Assembly (NCBI RefSeq): GCF_009829325.1 | Contig: NZ_VUOS01000005.1 | Location: 62,001-126,000 of the forward strand | Origin: Nocardia sp. CY41 | GTDB taxonomy: Bacteria; Actinomycetota; Actinomycetes; Mycobacteriales; Mycobacteriaceae | Direction of reading: 5' to 3' | DNA: 64,000 nucleotides | In this document: positions 44,180 through 51,294 of the stretch, piece by piece | Layout of the letters: each line of letters begins with the position of its first letter | How positions within the stretch are numbered: position 1 is the stretch's first letter | The notes under the pieces: model-generated | Seen by the model: the letters and a program-made list of their open reading frames with translations, nothing else | Databases searched by the model: none | Told to the model about the DNA's origin: nothing | Translations under genes and position numbers: made by a program

Positions 44180-44185
44180 GATCGG

Positions 44186-45214
44186 TCAGGGTTGCCCCGG
44201 CTCCTCGCCCGGTCGTTCTACGAGCGTTTCCACGAGGGCCGAGGCTATGGCCGCCACGGCGCGATCCTCATCGCAGGACAGTTGCCGCAGGGTATCCAGC
44301 GCGATGGTCCCCGGCATTTCAGCGAGCGCCTGGGTCAGTCGGATTCGCACCGCCGAGTCCGCCGCATATGCGGTGAGCTGTTCGACCAGCGCACTGATGA
44401 TCCGATCCGCCCACTCCGCGTCCTGCGCCAGCGTTCCCAAGAGTTCGGCCGCCTCGACGTCGTTCGGGCCTTCGACCACCGTGCCGACAAGCGCGGGCAC
44501 GGCCCGGGTCACGCCCCGCGCACCAAGTGCCAGAGCGGCATGTCTGCGGACCGTCGCGTCCTCGTCGTCGAGCGCGTCCGTGAGCACCGCGGTCGCCTCG
44601 TCGCCCGGTAGCTCGGCGAGCGCGAGCACCGCGCGCCGCCGGACGTCGATGTCAGCCGAGCCCATGCCGGATGCCACGCTCGCCACGCCGTCACCGCCGG
44701 ACCGCGCGAGTGCCCACCGCAAAGCCCCGGCCACATACGGATCGGATTCGGTGAGCACCGCCTCGGCCAGCAGTTCGGCAGGCACCGCTACGTCCTCGGC
44801 CGGGGCCAGGACGGCCTGCTGCCGCCGGGCGGGGCTCTGCGAACCGAGTCCGTGCAGCAGTTCGACGATGCGCAGGACGTCTTGCCAGTCCGAGGGTTCG
44901 GCCGAATCGACCGTACGAAGCCGCTCCAGAAGTTCTCGCTCCCGGTTCAGTCGTTCTTCGGTCTTCCGAATGAGGTCGCCGACCAGCGCGGACGGGGTGA
45001 ACGCGGCATCATCGAGAGCGCGTCCGATCTGGCTCAGTGACAGCCCCAGGGAGCGCAGGCCCTCGACGTGGAAGATCCGCCGGATGTCTTCCGGAGAGTA
45101 TTCCCGGTAACCGCCCACGGTGCGGCCGGTCGGTCGCACCAGCCCGAGTGCGTCGTAGTGCCTGAGCATGCGGGCGCTCACTCCCGAGCGGCGCGCCACC
45201 TCACCGATCAGCAC
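44186..45214 (-). CDS. MerR-family regulator with C-terminal HEAT repeats
   Basis: 342 residues. The start is GTG 45214, overlapping the stop of the upstream HEAT gene by 7 nt. Residues 1-75 are a MerR HTH with wing and helix: GEVARRSGVSARMLRHYDAL, GLVRPTGRTVGGYREYS. A dimerisation coiled coil follows to about 110. HEAT-like helical pairs from about 130 to the end (DIDVRRRAVLALAELPGDEA, DATVRRHAALALGARGVTRA) replace the small effector domain. It probably controls its own operon through the MerR-type promoter near 45920. It converges on the giant frame, with 6 nt between the two stops. Confidence 0.87.
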   Translation of the reverse strand: MLIGEVARRSGVSARMLRHYDALGLVRPTGRTVGGYREYSPEDIRRIFHVEGLRSLGLSLSQIGRALDDAAFTPSALVGDLIRKTEERLNRERELLERLRTVDSAEPSDWQDVLRIVELLHGLGSQSPARRQQAVLAPAEDVAVPAELLAEAVLTESDPYVAGALRWALARSGGDGVASVASGMGSADIDVRRRAVLALAELPGDEATAVLTDALDDEDATVRRHAALALGARGVTRAVPALVGTVVEGPNDVEAAELLGTLAQDAEWADRIISALVEQLTAYAADSAVRIRLTQALAEMPGTIALDTLRQLSCDEDRAVAAIASALVETLVERPGEEPGQP

Positions 45215-45894
45215 GCAGTCGTCTCCTCCCGATCCGGGCCGAGCGCGACGACCCGCCGCGCCTCATCGATGGCCATGTCGAATCCGGCGTCCGGATCGCG
45301 TAGGAGCCGCTCCGTGGCGCGCGCATGCGCCCGCACCGTCGGGTCGGAATTCGCCATCGCGGTCCGGAGGACCGGCTCGATCACCTCCCCGAGCGCGACG
45401 AGAGCGCGGCTCAGGCTCAACCGTACCTCCCGGTCTCCCCGGCCGAATTGCCCTGCCAGTTCCGCGCCCAGCCATTCTTTCGTTTCGTCGGGCACGAGAA
45501 CGACGGCAGCGCGCCAGGCACTCCGCGCGACTTCATCGTCGGCATCGTGCAGCAACGAGCGCGTGATCGCCGGCCACGCGCTCGGATCCCCGATCTTCGA
45601 CAGCGTGTGCAACGCTTGGCTGCGGGCCTGCGCCCGCTCGGAACGCACCTCCGTGAGCAGTTTCGGCACCGTGAGCTCCGCCGGGAGCCGAGTCAGCGCC
45701 CAGGTGAGCATGTCCCGTACGAAGAAGTCCGGCTCGATCGCGGACCGCTCTAGCAGGGCATCGATGAAACCGGGTTCGGGATGCGTGCCTACCGCCAGCG
45801 CCGCCTGCAGCCGCGTCGACGAGTTCGCGGCCGCCAATGCGTCGAGCAGCCGGGTGTGCTGTGTATTGCTGTGTGTCGAATTGATGGGGACCAC
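45208..45894 (-). CDS. HEAT repeat protein
   Basis: 228 residues from GTG 45894 (VVPINSTHSNTQH). The in-frame open stretch continues upstream over radC, but the promoter at 45906-45936 places the transcript start only a few nt before this GTG. Repeated helical pairs, such as NSSTRLQAALAVGTHPEPGF and ERAQARSQALHTLSKIGDPS, read as HEAT repeats, a scaffold fold for protein contact. It overlaps the MerR-HEAT gene by 7 nt, so the two are translationally coupled and probably work together. The exact start is uncertain. Confidence 0.75.
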   Translation of the reverse strand: MVPINSTHSNTQHTRLLDALAAANSSTRLQAALAVGTHPEPGFIDALLERSAIEPDFFVRDMLTWALTRLPAELTVPKLLTEVRSERAQARSQALHTLSKIGDPSAWPAITRSLLHDADDEVARSAWRAAVVLVPDETKEWLGAELAGQFGRGDREVRLSLSRALVALGEVIEPVLRTAMANSDPTVRAHARATERLLRDPDAGFDMAIDEARRVVALGPDREETTAC

Positions 45895-45905
45895 CTCCGA
45901 CAGCC

Positions 45906-45936
45906 AGTGAAGGCCTTCACACAGTGAGAAGGTCAA
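45906..45936 (-). promoter_or_regulatory. MerR-type promoter with 19-bp dyad
   Basis: On the minus strand, -35 TTGACC (45936-45931) and -10 TTCACT (45911-45906) are 19 bp apart, the long spacing of MerR-activated promoters. A palindrome in the spacer, CCTTCTCACTGTGTGAAGG (45932-45914), matches at 8 of 9 positions around its centre. A perfect 12-bp palindrome, TGAAGGCCTTCA, overlaps at 45908-45919. The -35 overlaps the radC stop codon. Confidence 0.75.
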
Positions 45937-46604
45937 GCGAAGCCGGGGGCACTCGTCCACCTCTCCCCCGCGATCACCACGTGGTCGAGGAAGCGGAGGC
46001 CTACGGTGTGGGCGGCTTCGGTGAGCATGGTGGTGGTGCGACGGTCGTCTGAGCTGGGGGTCGGGTCTCCGGAGGGGTGGTTGTGCACGATGGCGAAGGC
46101 TCGGCCGTCGTGGCGCAGGACGGTGTTCAGGATTTCCCGGACGGGGACCGCGACCTGGTCGATGGCGCCCTCGGCGACGAAAACCTTCTGGCGCAGGCGG
46201 TTCTGCGCGTCGCAGACGAGCACGAGCAGGCGTTCGACCCGGCAGCCCACGAACAGCGGGAGGGCGCTGGCGGCCACGTCGGCGGAGCAGGCGAGCCGGA
46301 TCGACGTGTCCGGCCTGCCGCGCGCTCGCGCGCCGAGGTGGAAGGCGGCGATGATCGCGGCGGCCTTCGCCACGCCGATGCCCGCCCTGCGCGACAACTC
46401 CTCCGGACGCGCGGACGCCAGCCCGGCGAGCCCGCCGTGCTCGACCAGCAGCTCCACCGCCAGGTCCAGCGCGCTCGCACCGCGCCTGCCCTGCCGTAAC
46501 AGCAGGGCCAGCAACTCCGCGTCGCTCAGCGCGTGCGGCCCGAGTGCCAGCAACCGTTCGCGCGGCCGCTGCGTCACCGGCACGTCGACTAGAGAGACCG
46601 CCAT
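45933..46604 (-). CDS. radC: RadC-like JAB-domain protein
   Basis: 223 residues from ATG 46604 (MAVSLVDVPVTQRPRERLLA), preceded on its strand by a GGGG-rich purine run. It has an N-terminal UPF0758 helix set, helix-hairpin-helix GIGVAKAAAIIAAF and the JAB metal motif HNHPSGDPTPSSDD (HxHx7D pattern). These are the hallmarks of RadC, a conserved protein of uncertain role often linked to mobile DNA or repair. An upstream in-frame ATG (46658) exists but is less likely as the start. Confidence 0.92.
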   Translation of the reverse strand: MAVSLVDVPVTQRPRERLLALGPHALSDAELLALLLRQGRRGASALDLAVELLVEHGGLAGLASARPEELSRRAGIGVAKAAAIIAAFHLGARARGRPDTSIRLACSADVAASALPLFVGCRVERLLVLVCDAQNRLRQKVFVAEGAIDQVAVPVREILNTVLRHDGRAFAIVHNHPSGDPTPSSDDRRTTTMLTEAAHTVGLRFLDHVVIAGERWTSAPGFA

Positions 46605-46856
46605 GAACCCCACCCCTCGCCTCACGCCAACAGTGCCCGGGATTCTGCCAGCGGCCACCGACAGTTCGGCCGGGACCGGCCCGGCCTGGCCGGTTCCTCG
46701 GCGTACCGACCCGAGCGCTCAGCAGCAGAACGCCGATTCTCGCCCCGAGGCCCGCGCGCCGGCGAACCGTACGGACGACTCGGCAGCGGGACGCCGCGCC
46801 CATATGCTGGCTGATGTGCGGTTCGGTAACCGAGTCGGTCGCGAGCTGGGGAGCTG
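46605..46856. other. Divergent intergenic region
   Basis: 252 nt between radC (minus) and the DUF6881 gene (plus). It contains several partial A/T patches near 46800 (CATATGCT) that could be promoters, but no convincing operator, terminator or RNA. Confidence 0.4.
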
Positions 46857-47162
46857 ATGGCGATGTGGTACCTGAAGGCGCAATGGCACCACGATTTCGA
46901 CGACGAACCGGTCGAGCTGTACAGCGAGATCGGTGACGACGGCTTCGAGGTGCGCAAGGTCGAAGTCTTCCGCGACGGGCACCGCGACTGGGCCGATTCC
47001 GATCGCGGCACCGGCACCACCGAACTCGGGCAGATCCCGGTTCCGACCCCGGAGGAGCTGAGCGAGGAGACCGAATTCACCGCACTACAGATCGACGCCG
47101 CGGAGTTCGACGCGGTCTGGCGGCGCGCTCTCGACGAGCGACGGGCTACCTCCCCCCGATAG
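46857..47162 (+). CDS. DUF6881 domain-containing protein
   Basis: 101 residues from ATG 46857, with GGGGAG just upstream; a second ATG at 46863 is also possible. The sequence WYLKAQWHHDFDDEPVELYS then DDGFEVRKVEVFRDG is the standard DUF6881 core. Such small proteins are frequent in Actinobacteria and resemble immunity-type or orphan proteins, but I cannot assign a role. It converges on the VapB-like gene, with 18 nt between them. Confidence 0.8.
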   Translation: MAMWYLKAQWHHDFDDEPVELYSEIGDDGFEVRKVEVFRDGHRDWADSDRGTGTTELGQIPVPTPEELSEETEFTALQIDAAEFDAVWRRALDERRATSPR

Positions 47163-47180
47163 CCCGCTCGATCGAAGGGT

Positions 47181-47378
47181 CTAGCGGTCCACCACCGCGA
47201 CGTCCGGTAGCCCGACGAACGCCTTCGCGGCGAGCCGCGCCAGATTGTGCAGCTGGCGCTCGTGCACGACGATCCGGCGCAAGGCCTCGTTGATCGTGGC
47301 GTCGCTGGTCGCCGTGCCCATGATGGCGGCGGCCGCGGCGAGTAAGTCCTGGTCGAGATCGATCCGCACGGATTTCAT
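47181..47378 (-). CDS. VapB-type antitoxin (orphan)
   Basis: 65 residues from ATG 47378, behind a strong GGAGGG (minus strand, 6-nt spacing). The frame MKSVRIDLDQDLLAAAAAIM, then TINEALRRIVVHERQLHNLA is a ribbon-helix-helix VapB (DUF2191) antitoxin. No VapC PIN toxin follows: the next gene downstream is DUF6881 on the opposite strand. It is either a solitary antitoxin or one whose toxin was lost. Confidence 0.8.
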   Translation of the reverse strand: MKSVRIDLDQDLLAAAAAIMGTATSDATINEALRRIVVHERQLHNLARLAAKAFVGLPDVAVVDR

Positions 47379-47450
47379 GCGCCCTCCTTCGTACTTTCGC
47401 CATCTTGCGGCATGGCGCCCGCTCATGTCCGGCAAATCAGGAACTCGGGC

Positions 47451-47478
47451 TTGCGTTGATACCTTACGGGGGTATAGT
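47451..47478 (+). promoter_or_regulatory. Promoter with ATACC/GGTAT dyad, likely leaderless
   Basis: -35 TTGCGT (47451-47456), 16-nt spacer and -10 TATAGT (47473-47478), with the DUF4396 ATG at 47486. Transcription would begin at or next to the start codon. A 17-bp dyad, ATACCTTACGGGGGTAT (47459-47475), overlaps the spacer and -10, a layout used by metal-sensing repressors such as the CsoR/RcnR family. Confidence 0.65.
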
Positions 47479-47485
47479 TCACCGC

Positions 47486-48007
47486 ATGGAACACAGGCAC
47501 CACCCGTCGGCCGAGCACACCTCGCACGCCACGCACACCGCACAGCACGCCGGACACCACGCCCCCGCTACCTGGCGGATGGCGGCCATGGCGACGCTGC
47601 ACTGCCTCACCGGCTGTGCCATCGGCGAGATCCTCGGCATGGTGATCGGCACCGCGCTGGGCTGGAACAACGCCTCGACGATGGTGCTGGCCATCGTGCT
47701 GGCGTTCGTGTTCGGCTACGCGTTCACCATGCGCGGCGTGCTGCGGGCGGGCCTGCCGTTGGCCGCCGCGATCGGCACCGCACTGGCCGCCGACACGGTG
47801 TCCATCACGGTCATGGAGATCGTGGACAACGCCGTGATCCTGGCGGTCCCGGGTGCGATGGACGCCCACCTGGACACGGTGCTGTTCTGGGCCACCCTCG
47901 CCGTCGCCTTCGCGGTGGCCTTCGTGGTGACCACGCCGGTCAACAAGTGGATGATCGGCCGCGGCAAAGGCCACGCGGTGGTGCATTCGCTGCACGGCGG
48001 CCACTGA
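47486..48007 (+). CDS. DUF4396 membrane protein with His-rich N-terminus
   Basis: 173 residues from ATG 47486, directly after the -10 element. The first 30 residues hold many histidines (MEHRHHPSAEHTSHATHTAQ, HAGHHAP), likely a metal-binding tail. Four membrane helices follow, including CLTGCAIGEILGMVIGTAL, MVLAIVLAFVFGYAFTM and TVLFWATLAVAFAVAFVV. The TGCAIGE segment is a DUF4396 signature. Function is not established. The metal-type promoter and His tail suggest metal stress. Confidence 0.85.
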   Translation: MEHRHHPSAEHTSHATHTAQHAGHHAPATWRMAAMATLHCLTGCAIGEILGMVIGTALGWNNASTMVLAIVLAFVFGYAFTMRGVLRAGLPLAAAIGTALAADTVSITVMEIVDNAVILAVPGAMDAHLDTVLFWATLAVAFAVAFVVTTPVNKWMIGRGKGHAVVHSLHGGH

Positions 48008-48058
48008 TCAGCACGCCGCCGGATCCGCGCCTTCCAGTGCCGGGATTGTCGGCCGCTG

Positions 48059-48099
48059 GCCCGTTCAGCTAGGCAGTTTGCTCAGCTGAACGGGCTTTT
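48059..48099 (+). terminator. Rho-independent terminator
   Basis: A perfect 12-bp stem (GCCCGTTCAGCT at 48059-48070 paired with AGCTGAACGGGC at 48084-48095) encloses a 13-nt loop and is followed by TTTTGTT. It closes the DUF4396 transcript before the phenylalanine hydroxylase gene. Confidence 0.92.
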
Positions 48100-48135
48100 G
48101 TTGTCGGCGGGTTCGGGCGGTGCTTGCATCGAGAT

Positions 48136-49035
48136 ATGTTCACCGAGGCGCAGCTGTACTCGCCGGTGACCCGCACCGGCGACGGCGACGTGACCGTGCA
48201 CCTGAGCGAGGAGCACCCCGGCGTGCACGACCCGGTATACCGGGCCCGGCGCAACGCCATCGCGGCGCTGGCGCTGGACTACGCGCCGGGAAAGCCGCTC
48301 CCCCACATCGCCTACACCGACGAAGAGCAGCAGGTGTGGCGAATCGTGTCGGCCGAACTCGCCCGCAAACATCGCAGCTATGCCAGCGCGGAGGTACTCG
48401 CGGCCGCCGAGGCGCTCGCGTTGCCCACCGATCACATCCCGCAACTGGACGAGGTCTCCGCCGCGCTGGCACCACTGACCGGGTTCCGTTACGCGCCGGC
48501 CGCGGGCCTGGTGCCGCTGCGGGAGTTCTTCGGCTCGTTCGCCGATCGGATCTTCCACTCCACGCAGTACATCCGGCATCACTCCGCGCCGTTGTACACC
48601 CCTGAGCCGGACGCCATCCACGAGATCATCGGTCACGCCAACCAGATCGCCAGCCCGCGCTTCGCGGCGATCTACGCGACGGTCGGTGCGGCGGTCGCGC
48701 GCCTGACCACCGACCGCGCCTTGAAATTCCTCGCCGACGTCTTCTGGTTCTCGATGGAGTTCGGCGTCGTCCGGGAACGCGGCGAGGTCCGCTGTTACGG
48801 CGCGGGCCTGCTGTCGTCCTACGGGGAGATCGAGGAGTTCCGGCACGCCGAGCTGCGCCCGCTCGACATCGCCCAGATGGGCACCGCGACCTACGACATC
48901 ACGCACTACCAGCCGATTCTGCACTGCGCGGACTCGATCGCCGAGATCGAGGACGTGATCGGCGGCTTCTTCGCGACCATGGACGACGAAACACCGGATC
49001 GCTTGCGGCACGCGCGCACCGCCACGGCGCGCTAG
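48136..49035 (+). CDS. phhA: Phenylalanine 4-monooxygenase
   Basis: 299 residues from ATG 48136 (MFTEAQLYSPVTR); an in-frame TTG at 48124 is the alternative. The enzyme hydroxylates phenylalanine to tyrosine using tetrahydropterin, O2 and Fe(II). The iron ligands are visible: the His pair in PDAIHEIIGHANQIA and the Glu in FWFSMEFGVVRERGE, with conserved IRHHSAPLYTPEPD ahead of them. Length fits bacterial enzymes. It stands alone after the terminator and converges on the tetR/MFS operon. Confidence 0.92.
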   Translation: MFTEAQLYSPVTRTGDGDVTVHLSEEHPGVHDPVYRARRNAIAALALDYAPGKPLPHIAYTDEEQQVWRIVSAELARKHRSYASAEVLAAAEALALPTDHIPQLDEVSAALAPLTGFRYAPAAGLVPLREFFGSFADRIFHSTQYIRHHSAPLYTPEPDAIHEIIGHANQIASPRFAAIYATVGAAVARLTTDRALKFLADVFWFSMEFGVVRERGEVRCYGAGLLSSYGEIEEFRHAELRPLDIAQMGTATYDITHYQPILHCADSIAEIEDVIGGFFATMDDETPDRLRHARTATAR

Positions 49036-49050
49036 CGCCGGGTCACGACC

Positions 49051-49662
49051 TCAGGACTCGGTCCGCGGGCCGAGCGGCATGCCCGCGTCCAGGAAATCCA
49101 GGGTGCGGGTGATGTTCTCGACGTTCAACGGCGTCATCGTCGCCATGCCGAGGGCCGCGCCCGCCATCGCGCCCGCCGCCACCCGCACCTCGAAGTCGTC
49201 GGCGGCCCGGCCCAGATGATCGGCCAGCAGGGTCGCGATGAGGTCGATGCTGCGGATGATCTCCAAGCCGATGGCCGACCGCAGCTCCGGCACGTGATAC
49301 AGCAGCGCCTGCCGCTCCTGCTCGAACGCCAGCTCGGCGGCGGGCAGATTGCCGAAGACCTCGAGCACGGCGTTGCGGAAAGCCGCCATCGGCCCGATAT
49401 GCCGCGGCTGACGCCGCAGCGCTTCGATCAGCGCCGGATCCAGGTCGTCGGCGAGCACCAACTGTTCCTTGGACGGGAAGTAGCGGAAGAAGGTGCTCGG
49501 CGAGACATCGGCGGCCGCGGCGATCTGCTCGACGGTCGTCTCGTTGTAACCCTGCTCGCGGAACAGCCGGAAAGCCTCGAGACGAATCGTCCGGCGGGTC
49601 CGTTCCTTCTTCCGCTCGCGCAAACCCTGCGCCGTCCCGTTCGCGGGTAGCTCAACCGACAT
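49051..49662 (-). CDS. TetR-family regulator of the adjacent exporter
   Basis: 203 residues from ATG 49662 (MSVELPANGTAQGLRERKKE). The TetR HTH is plain: RTRRTIRLEAFRLFREQGYN, TTVEQIAAAADVSPSTFFRY, FPSKEQLV. The C-terminal domain is ligand-binding. It overlaps the end of the MFS gene by 11 nt, so it is in one operon with it and likely represses it through the operator at 51178-51215. Confidence 0.92.
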   Translation of the reverse strand: MSVELPANGTAQGLRERKKERTRRTIRLEAFRLFREQGYNETTVEQIAAAADVSPSTFFRYFPSKEQLVLADDLDPALIEALRRQPRHIGPMAAFRNAVLEVFGNLPAAELAFEQERQALLYHVPELRSAIGLEIIRSIDLIATLLADHLGRAADDFEVRVAAGAMAGAALGMATMTPLNVENITRTLDFLDAGMPLGPRTES

Positions 49663-51166
49663 GTATTGATTCTGCCGCACCCGGCTCCGGCGCCCCGGCG
49701 GGTTGCCGCGCACGCATCACGGTCGCCGCGAGCACGGCCGCCAGCAGGCACAGCCCCGCGCAGGCCCAGAGCATCGCGCTCATGCCACCGAGAAAGGCCA
49801 CCTGCACGTGGTGCAGCATCGACGGATCTCCTAGCTTGCGTGCGGTGGCGACGCCCGCGTTCACACCGTCGTCGATCGGTTCGCGGTTCAGCGCGCCGAG
49901 TCCGGATCGGTACCGGGTGGACAGCACGGTGCCCAGCACCGCGACGCCGATGGTGCCGCCCGCCTGGCGCAGCGCCTGTAGCAGCGCGGAACCCGAGCCG
50001 GAGCGCTCCGCGTCCAGTTCACCCATCGCCATGCCCATCGCGGCGGGCATCACCAACCCCATTCCGGCGCCGAGCAGCGTCAGCCACACCGCGGTGAAGC
50101 CGTAGCCGCTGTCCACCGTGGTGAGCGCGCCCAGCACCAGCGAACCGGCCAACAGGGTGAACCCTGCGGTGATCACGATGCGAAGGCCCAGTTTCGGCAG
50201 CACCTTGTCGACCAGTCTGCTGCCGACCAGCAACCCACCGATCAGCGGAAGCAATCGCAGGCCGCTGCCCAGCGCGTCCACGCCGAGCACCGCTTGGAAG
50301 TACTGCGGAACGGTGAAGAACATGCCGAACATGGCGAAGTTCACCACGATGGAAAATGCTGTGCCCCAGCGGAATCCGTCCGTCGCGAACAACGCGAGGT
50401 CGACCAGCGGATGCGCGGCCTTGCGCTGCCAGGCCAGGAACGCGCCGAGCAGCAGCACACCGGCCGCGACGGTCGCCCAGGCCGGGCCGTCGCTCCAGCC
50501 CTGCTCACCGATCCGGATGAAGCCGTAGGTGAGCCCGAGCATGCCCGCCGCGGACAGTGCCACTCCGGGCAGATCGATCCGGAAGCGCTGCGCGCTCCGC
50601 GATTCGGGCACGAGTACGGCGACGGCCAGCGCGCCGATCACGACCATCGGCACGTTGATCAGGAACACCGACCCCCACCAGAAGTTGCGCAGCAGCCAGC
50701 CGCCCACGATCGGACCCAGCGGCAAGCCGATCGCGGTCGAGGTGATCCAGATGGTGAGCGCTCGCTGGAGATCGGCCGGTTCGGGGAACATCGCCGGCAG
50801 CACCGACATCGACAGCGGCATCATCGCCGCCGCCGCGATACCGAGCACGACCCGCGCCGCGATGAGCTCGCCGGGGGAGCCGGCCACGGCACAAGCGACG
50901 GACGCGACGCCGAACAACGCCAGGGCGGCCAGTAGGAACTTTTTTCGGCCGTAGCGGTCGCCGAGCGCGCCCGCGGGCAGCATCACGGCGGCCAGCGCCA
51001 GCGTGTAGGCGCTGCTGAACCATTGCAGCGCGGCGGTATTCGCGTTCAGGTCGATCGCGAGCGTGGGCAGCGCCACGGTCAGCACGGTGACATCGAGCCC
51101 GATCGTCAACATCGCCACGGCCAGCGGGCCGAGGGCGAGCCAGCGCCGGGGCGAGTCGTTCTTCAT
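49652..51166 (-). CDS. DHA2-family MFS drug exporter
   Basis: 504 residues from ATG 51166, with GGAGG 6 nt upstream on the minus strand. Fourteen membrane helices are expected, with MFS motif A in AGALGDRYGRKKFLLA and motif C-like GLPLGPIVGGWLL; LDVTVLTVALPTLAIDL is the DHA2 motif D1. It is a proton-driven exporter of small toxic compounds. The substrate is unknown. Control is probably by the cotranscribed TetR. Confidence 0.9.
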   Translation of the reverse strand: MKNDSPRRWLALGPLAVAMLTIGLDVTVLTVALPTLAIDLNANTAALQWFSSAYTLALAAVMLPAGALGDRYGRKKFLLAALALFGVASVACAVAGSPGELIAARVVLGIAAAAMMPLSMSVLPAMFPEPADLQRALTIWITSTAIGLPLGPIVGGWLLRNFWWGSVFLINVPMVVIGALAVAVLVPESRSAQRFRIDLPGVALSAAGMLGLTYGFIRIGEQGWSDGPAWATVAAGVLLLGAFLAWQRKAAHPLVDLALFATDGFRWGTAFSIVVNFAMFGMFFTVPQYFQAVLGVDALGSGLRLLPLIGGLLVGSRLVDKVLPKLGLRIVITAGFTLLAGSLVLGALTTVDSGYGFTAVWLTLLGAGMGLVMPAAMGMAMGELDAERSGSGSALLQALRQAGGTIGVAVLGTVLSTRYRSGLGALNREPIDDGVNAGVATARKLGDPSMLHHVQVAFLGGMSAMLWACAGLCLLAAVLAATVMRARQPAGAPEPGAAESIHVG

Positions 51167-51177
51167 GGTGCCTCCAT

Positions 51178-51215
51178 AAATGGTAGTTGCAACTATTTGA
51201 TAGTAACTGCCATTT
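51178..51215. promoter_or_regulatory. TetR-type operator upstream of the MFS gene
   Basis: A 38-bp imperfect dyad runs from AAATGG (51178) to CCATTT (51215) and contains the perfect 12-bp palindrome TAGTTGCAACTA (51184-51195) and a related half, TAGTAACT. It lies 12 nt upstream of the MFS start. Confidence 0.75.
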
Positions 51216-51294
51216 AGTAGAGTCTGTCAATATCTGGTTCGGACGCGCAAGCGTGTGCGGCCGATCACCGGCTCGCTCGCTAGGCTCATCGGCG

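Larger units (their letters stand above)
36424..44160 (+). repeat. Five copies of a small beta-alpha module after each kinase unit
   Basis: Copies lie at about 36424-36840, 38033-38420, 39908-40380, 41780-42225 and 43510-44160. The shared frame is Y.P....G.iRLR..V...G...GEi...F..D..GRvtA, followed by a helix and GAD.L.V.V....GA.AA...GfdW. Examples are GADVLQVKVADDAGAAELHG and GADAIEVEVSRKDGVRAARC. The GfdW ending recalls GNAT-like modules that accompany toxin domains in actinobacteria. Function is not assigned. Copy three holds a 22-residue tandem duplication, SGDMRFHV then AGDMRFHV (40073-40165). Confidence 0.6.

Noticed and set aside
971..44179. Giant PKS or NRPS
   Set aside because: No ketosynthase, acyltransferase, condensation or adenylation motifs; the visible domains belong to other families.
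971..44179. Assembly chimera of several genes
   Set aside because: Domain motifs stay in one frame, linkers are evenly styled, and no start-stop pairs or ribosome-binding sites separate blocks; still to be confirmed with long reads.
44169..44186. Terminator between the giant gene and the MerR-HEAT gene
   Set aside because: Only 6 nt separate the two stops and no hairpin with a T-run is visible.
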